DNA of 64,000 nucleotides from Yamagishiella unicocca. Taxonomy: Eukaryota > Chlorophyta > Chlorophyceae > Chlamydomonadales > Volvocaceae. This document shows positions 60,441 to 64,000 of the stretch, in pieces. The position numbers were made by a program, and so were the translations under genes. A model generated the notes under the pieces. The model searched no databases. It was not told the DNA's origin and saw only the letters and a program-made list of their open reading frames with translations. Each line of letters begins with the position of its first letter. Within the stretch, counting starts at the first letter, position 1. The stretch spans positions 1,820,001 through 1,884,000 of the forward strand of contig BDSL01000002.1 of NCBI GenBank assembly GCA_003116995.1, given 5' to 3'.

Positions 60441-63400
60441 ATGGCGGCACCGCTTGACCCCAGGCGCGCAGCACCTGGCCAGGTGTGAATCATCGACCCA
60501 CTTGCTTTGCACGAGCGCGAACGGGTTTGCGGTCGGCATCACCGGCTTACTCCTACTGTTGCTCTAAAGAGATGGCGCGCTCTTCCTTTGCTTGCCGCAG
60601 TCGCCCGAGCCGCAACTGGGTGGAGTACCAGATGCAACTACACCTGAAAAAAACTGGAATCCTCTTATTGTGCCGCGGGATTTGTATCTCCGCGAAGGCC
60701 TGGTATGGCAGTCGCACCAGCCTGTGTCACTCACAGTGGAAGTTAATGGCAAACGCGACTTAACAAAGTATGCAGCCGTTATGCAGTTGGTGCACAAGGT
60801 GAGGGTGATGCGCGAGCCTGGCTCTCCGTTGCTGACGGTAGTCAAGCTGACATTGCGCGGGCACGAGTCGGGGTTGGCTCTGAGGCTCTCACCCGCAACA
60901 GTGTAATTGTGGGCTCCTGCCATACTTTCCCAGCAATGACGAAAGCGCCCTTGCGCCATCGTCCGTTCAAATCCCGCCAAGTTCGTTGGAAAGCGCACTG
61001 CCCTACCTTCACGTGCACGTGCGCCACCCTTGACCCAAACTGACACAGCCGTCATCCTTCCCACCCCGTCATTGTAACGCCTTAACCTCAGCAGCTGGGT
61101 TTCGTCGCACGCTTGGGCCAGCCAGGGGCGGCCGCCAAGTTTCAGAACTTGCACTTGATCGACGTGAAACGGCGCGGCAGCACCGACATCCACCTAACTT
61201 TGGGCGACCTGGCATGGGCTCAGGCGCGCGCCGCAGAGACTTCTACCGCGGCTGCATCCCTCGCACCCGCGGCTCCCCCACCACCTGGCGGCGCGAGTCC
61301 TGACATCAGCGACGCCGGAATCGGCGCAACTGAGGCGTGTGTAATGACTGGTGGCGCTGCTGAAGGCGGCGTGTTGAGCGGCACCAGCAGCGAGGGTACC
61401 ACAGCGCCTGCGGGTGTGCTCTCAACGGCTGCCGCCACTGCTGACGCCGAAGCTGGAACCAGCACCGATAGCCGATCCCACGGTGGCGCGGTTAGCGACC
61501 AAGACGAGAAGGCCACTGGGACTTCGGCTGCCGTCCTCGCGGGCGAGGCCCAGGCCAGCTGCTCAGCCGCTGCTGCTGTTGCGGCTGCGGCTGCTACCGC
61601 CGATGCCGCATCTAGTCCTGGTGCCGCGAGTGCTGGTGCTGACGCTGCTACTCCTGCTGGTGCTGTTCCTGCGCCGTCGACTCCAGCCACGTCGGTCTTC
61701 CAGTGCAGCTGCGCGTTCTGTCCCTGCCATTTCGACTCGGAGCAGTTTGAGGTTCCATCTGCTGAAACGCGTTTGTTCGACGCGTCGCCTCACGCCTCCG
61801 CCGTGGCAGACCACCAGGTGCGCCGGGAAGCCCTCGCTCTTGGACTCGCTCTTGGGGGCAGCACAGCAATGGCAGTATCATAGGTCATCGGATTGCATAG
61901 TTGGGGAACAGTGGACTCGCACGGAATGTCTAGGAACGCGGCCCTTGCAGCCATTGCCTGCCCACATCTGCCCTCTCTGTCCACGTTCCATCCCAAGCCC
62001 TCCTGCGCATGCCAGCACTACCTGCGATGACTGACGCCGGGGCCCTCCGTCCGGTCGTACCGTAGGGGTGTCTCGGCAAGGGCACCCCAGCCAGCGCCAG
62101 CTGGCGGCCGACGGCTGCGACCGCGGGGTTCGCCTCCGGCCTGCCCTCGCGCATGTCGTCGCCTCCAAGTGCTCCCGCGGCTGATGGCCCCGCCGCTGCG
62201 CTCGTGAGCCACATCAGCCGCGAGCGCCTACGAACGCTATGCCTGCCGGCCATATTGAAGACCGGGACGCCAGCGGTCGCGTCCAAGGCTGCCAGTGGTC
62301 CTAGTGACAGCGGCCGCCGGGGCCCGACACCCTTGCAGTTCACCGTCTCCGGGTCGCTGCCGCCGCTGCGCGCGGCTAACAGGTCCGTCTCGGCTTCGGC
62401 CATCGCCAGCATGGCGGCCGGCGGCGCGGACGCGGCTCCGGGTGCTGGTATTGAGTTGATTGGCTGGGAGCTGATGCTGCCGCTTAATTTGGCGGCCAAG
62501 CTTGGCGCGGAGAAACACGCGATGGTGCAGTACGAGATCGACGGAGAGGTCGAGGACTGCAAGGTGCAGTACCGGCTTGCACGATCAGACGACGGCCGTA
62601 CAGCGGTGCTGCAAGGCATCTCCCGCCCGCTGCGCGGCCTGCAGCTACTGTCGGTGTCGGAGTCAGCCGACGGCGACATCTTGATCCGCGCCGCGACGCC
62701 ATCCCTTGTGAGCGGATTCGCCAGCGCCGGTGCTATGGCTGCGGTTGCCGCGGCTGCCGCCGCCACTACCGCAGTAAATGACAGCGCTGTGCCGCTCAGC
62801 CGCTCCACCAGCGGTCGCCAGCGCCGACCGTCGCTCAAGGCTCGCGAGGGCGCGGATGATGCGTTGTTCGCAGTAGCCGCGTCCGGTTTCGGAGCCAGTG
62901 CTCGCGCTGGGTCCTCCGGCTGCTTGCCTTCGCTGCCGCCGCTCTATCCGATGCACAGCGCCTCCGGGGACCTGCTGGGTGGCCTGCTGCCGCCTGGGCC
63001 GCAGCCGCACCTGCTGCAGCAGAAGCGGCGCGGACGACCCCCGAGATCGCGGCCGCCATCAACGTCGCCGCCACAGCACTACCTGCACCCTCTAGGCGGC
63101 AGCCAAGACGACCTGGGCCTGGGTGAGCAGATGCAGGACAATCAGGAGGGGTATGACGGCCAGGCGATTGGTTTCGGGGCCATTGCGAAGCGGGGCAGGA
63201 CGGCGGGCACCGGACGGGCTGCGTCGTCGTCGCTGGCCTCCGAGGGCGGCGCCTTTGCGGGCGAGCAGCACGGCGGTGCTGCACGCGAGCAGGAGGACTG
63301 CCACCCCGGCGTCCCCCCTCGGCGCCGCCGCTCAGTGCCTGCGGCCGCTGCAGGATTGTACGCACCGCAGGTCTCGGCAGCTGCCGCCGCTCGTCAGCGG

Positions 63401-64000
63401 AGGGCATCCAACGGCGGGGCCTTCCCCATGGTGGCAGCTGTGAGTGCCGGTGAGGTGTCTGCCGGCGATGAGGGCGCTATGGACGTCGACGGCGCCGCAT
63501 GGGACGGAGCGCACGCCCTCTACGCTGCCGCGCGCGCCTCCGTCGACAGCGCAAGCGGGCGGGTCGGCCGGAAGCGTGTGTCCTCCCCAATCGGGGCTGC
63601 GCAGCCCACGGCCGGGCTGAGCGCCAAGCGCTACAGGCGTAGCGTCGAAAACAGTTTTCTGAGCCTGCGGGCACTGGAGGGCGAGGTTGGGGAGCAACGG
63701 GAGGAGAGTCCTCAGGGCTCAGAGGCGGTTGCCCCAGCGAGGCAATCAGGGGCACGAGGTGGCCGGGGCGCCCGCGCGCACCAGGCGCGGCGTGGGCAAC
63801 ACCGGCAGCACCCGTCCTCGTCTTGCTCCGGGTCGTCTGACCATTCGGATGACGACCCGTGCGCGAGCGGCGAGGGGATCGCGATGGCGGCGGCAGCAGC
63901 CGGCGGCGAGGACTATGCCGGCGGCCTGGCTGCGCCTGACGGCGGCACATCGTCGTCGCTTCATCACTCCGCGCCGCACCAGGTTCTGCCGCCGCGCCCG
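60441..64000 (+). CDS. Putative nuclear protein with two B3-like halves, CPCH motif and AT-hook-like RGRP; 3' end cut by window
   Basis: Exons: 60441-60482, 60601-60798, 61095-61817, then a long exon from about 62081 open to the window end, at least about 950 residues. First half: LIVPRDLYLREGLVW, VSLTVEVNGKRDLTKY, then LGFVARL and NLHLIDVKRRGSTDIHLTL. A disordered Ala/Thr spacer follows, then FQCSCAFCPCH just before an exon border. Second half, around 62450-62700: IELIGWELMLPLNLAAKLG, VQYEIDGEVEDCKVQYRL, LLSVSESADGDILIRAA. The two halves share a strand order that resembles plant B3 pseudobarrels (inference). KRRGRPPRSRPP at about 63024-63060 resembles an AT-hook. The rest is Ser/Gly/Ala-rich with acidic patches. 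It is a paralogue of the gene at 22328-24704. The exon-4 acceptor is uncertain (62081 keeps phase but is an AAG site). A DNA-binding regulator is plausible but unproven. Confidence 0.7.

Noticed and set aside
61930..62838. 302-codon minus-strand frame
   Set aside because: Antisense shadow of the B3-like gene's long exon, which has coherent motifs on the plus strand.

Overview
The window is nuclear DNA of a green alga, almost certainly a volvocine (Chlamydomonas/Volvox-like) species. The reasons are GC-rich coding exons with runs of Ala, Gly, Pro and Gln, many short introns with GTGCGT/GTGAGT-type donors and CAG acceptors, less GC-rich intergenic DNA, a hydroxyproline-type SPPPP stretch, a chloroplast rbcL-mRNA factor and a ciliary central-apparatus protein. 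All gene models below were spliced by hand from reading frame, exon phase and remembered family sequences. No search was run. The complete models keep phase through every junction and end on a stop.

Layout: (1) 1-3761 minus, an eIF5-mimic/BZW-type W2 protein, cut by the left edge. (2) 4657-11514 plus, MRL1, the PPR factor that stabilises chloroplast rbcL mRNA. (3) 13381-17604 minus and 17995-20859 plus, a head-to-head pair of membrane-anchored or secreted proteins of unknown function. (4) 22328-24704 minus, a protein with two B3-like halves and a CPCH motif, a paralogue of item 10. (5) 27263-32851 minus, a secreted atypical kinase-like protein with a proline-rich stalk. (6) 33356-35944 plus, a protein with a degenerate EF-hand. 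(7) 37140-39166 plus, a DOT1-like methyltransferase with a transit-peptide-like N terminus. (8) 40212-40976 plus, an intronless plastid-targeted riboflavin synthase of gammaproteobacterial type. (9) 42752-57496 minus, a 24-exon, about 2203-residue DLEC1/CFAP81 (FAP81) central-apparatus protein. (10) 60441 to beyond 64000 plus, the second member of the B3-like/CPCH family, cut by the right edge.

Four gene pairs are divergent (5MP/MRL1, the secreted pair, kinase/EF-hand, CFAP81/B3-like) and probably share regulatory DNA. The genes do not form a pathway. They are an ordinary eukaryotic neighbourhood mixing translation control, chloroplast gene expression, vitamin synthesis, cilia and extracellular proteins. 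Repeats are mostly intronic: a 27-bp minisatellite and a 13-bp satellite in CFAP81, several microsatellites, and a dispersed element present three times. I found no rRNA, tRNA or CRISPR array. The observations most worth following are the B3-like/CPCH paralogue pair, the bacterial-type riboflavin synthase and the secreted kinase-like protein.
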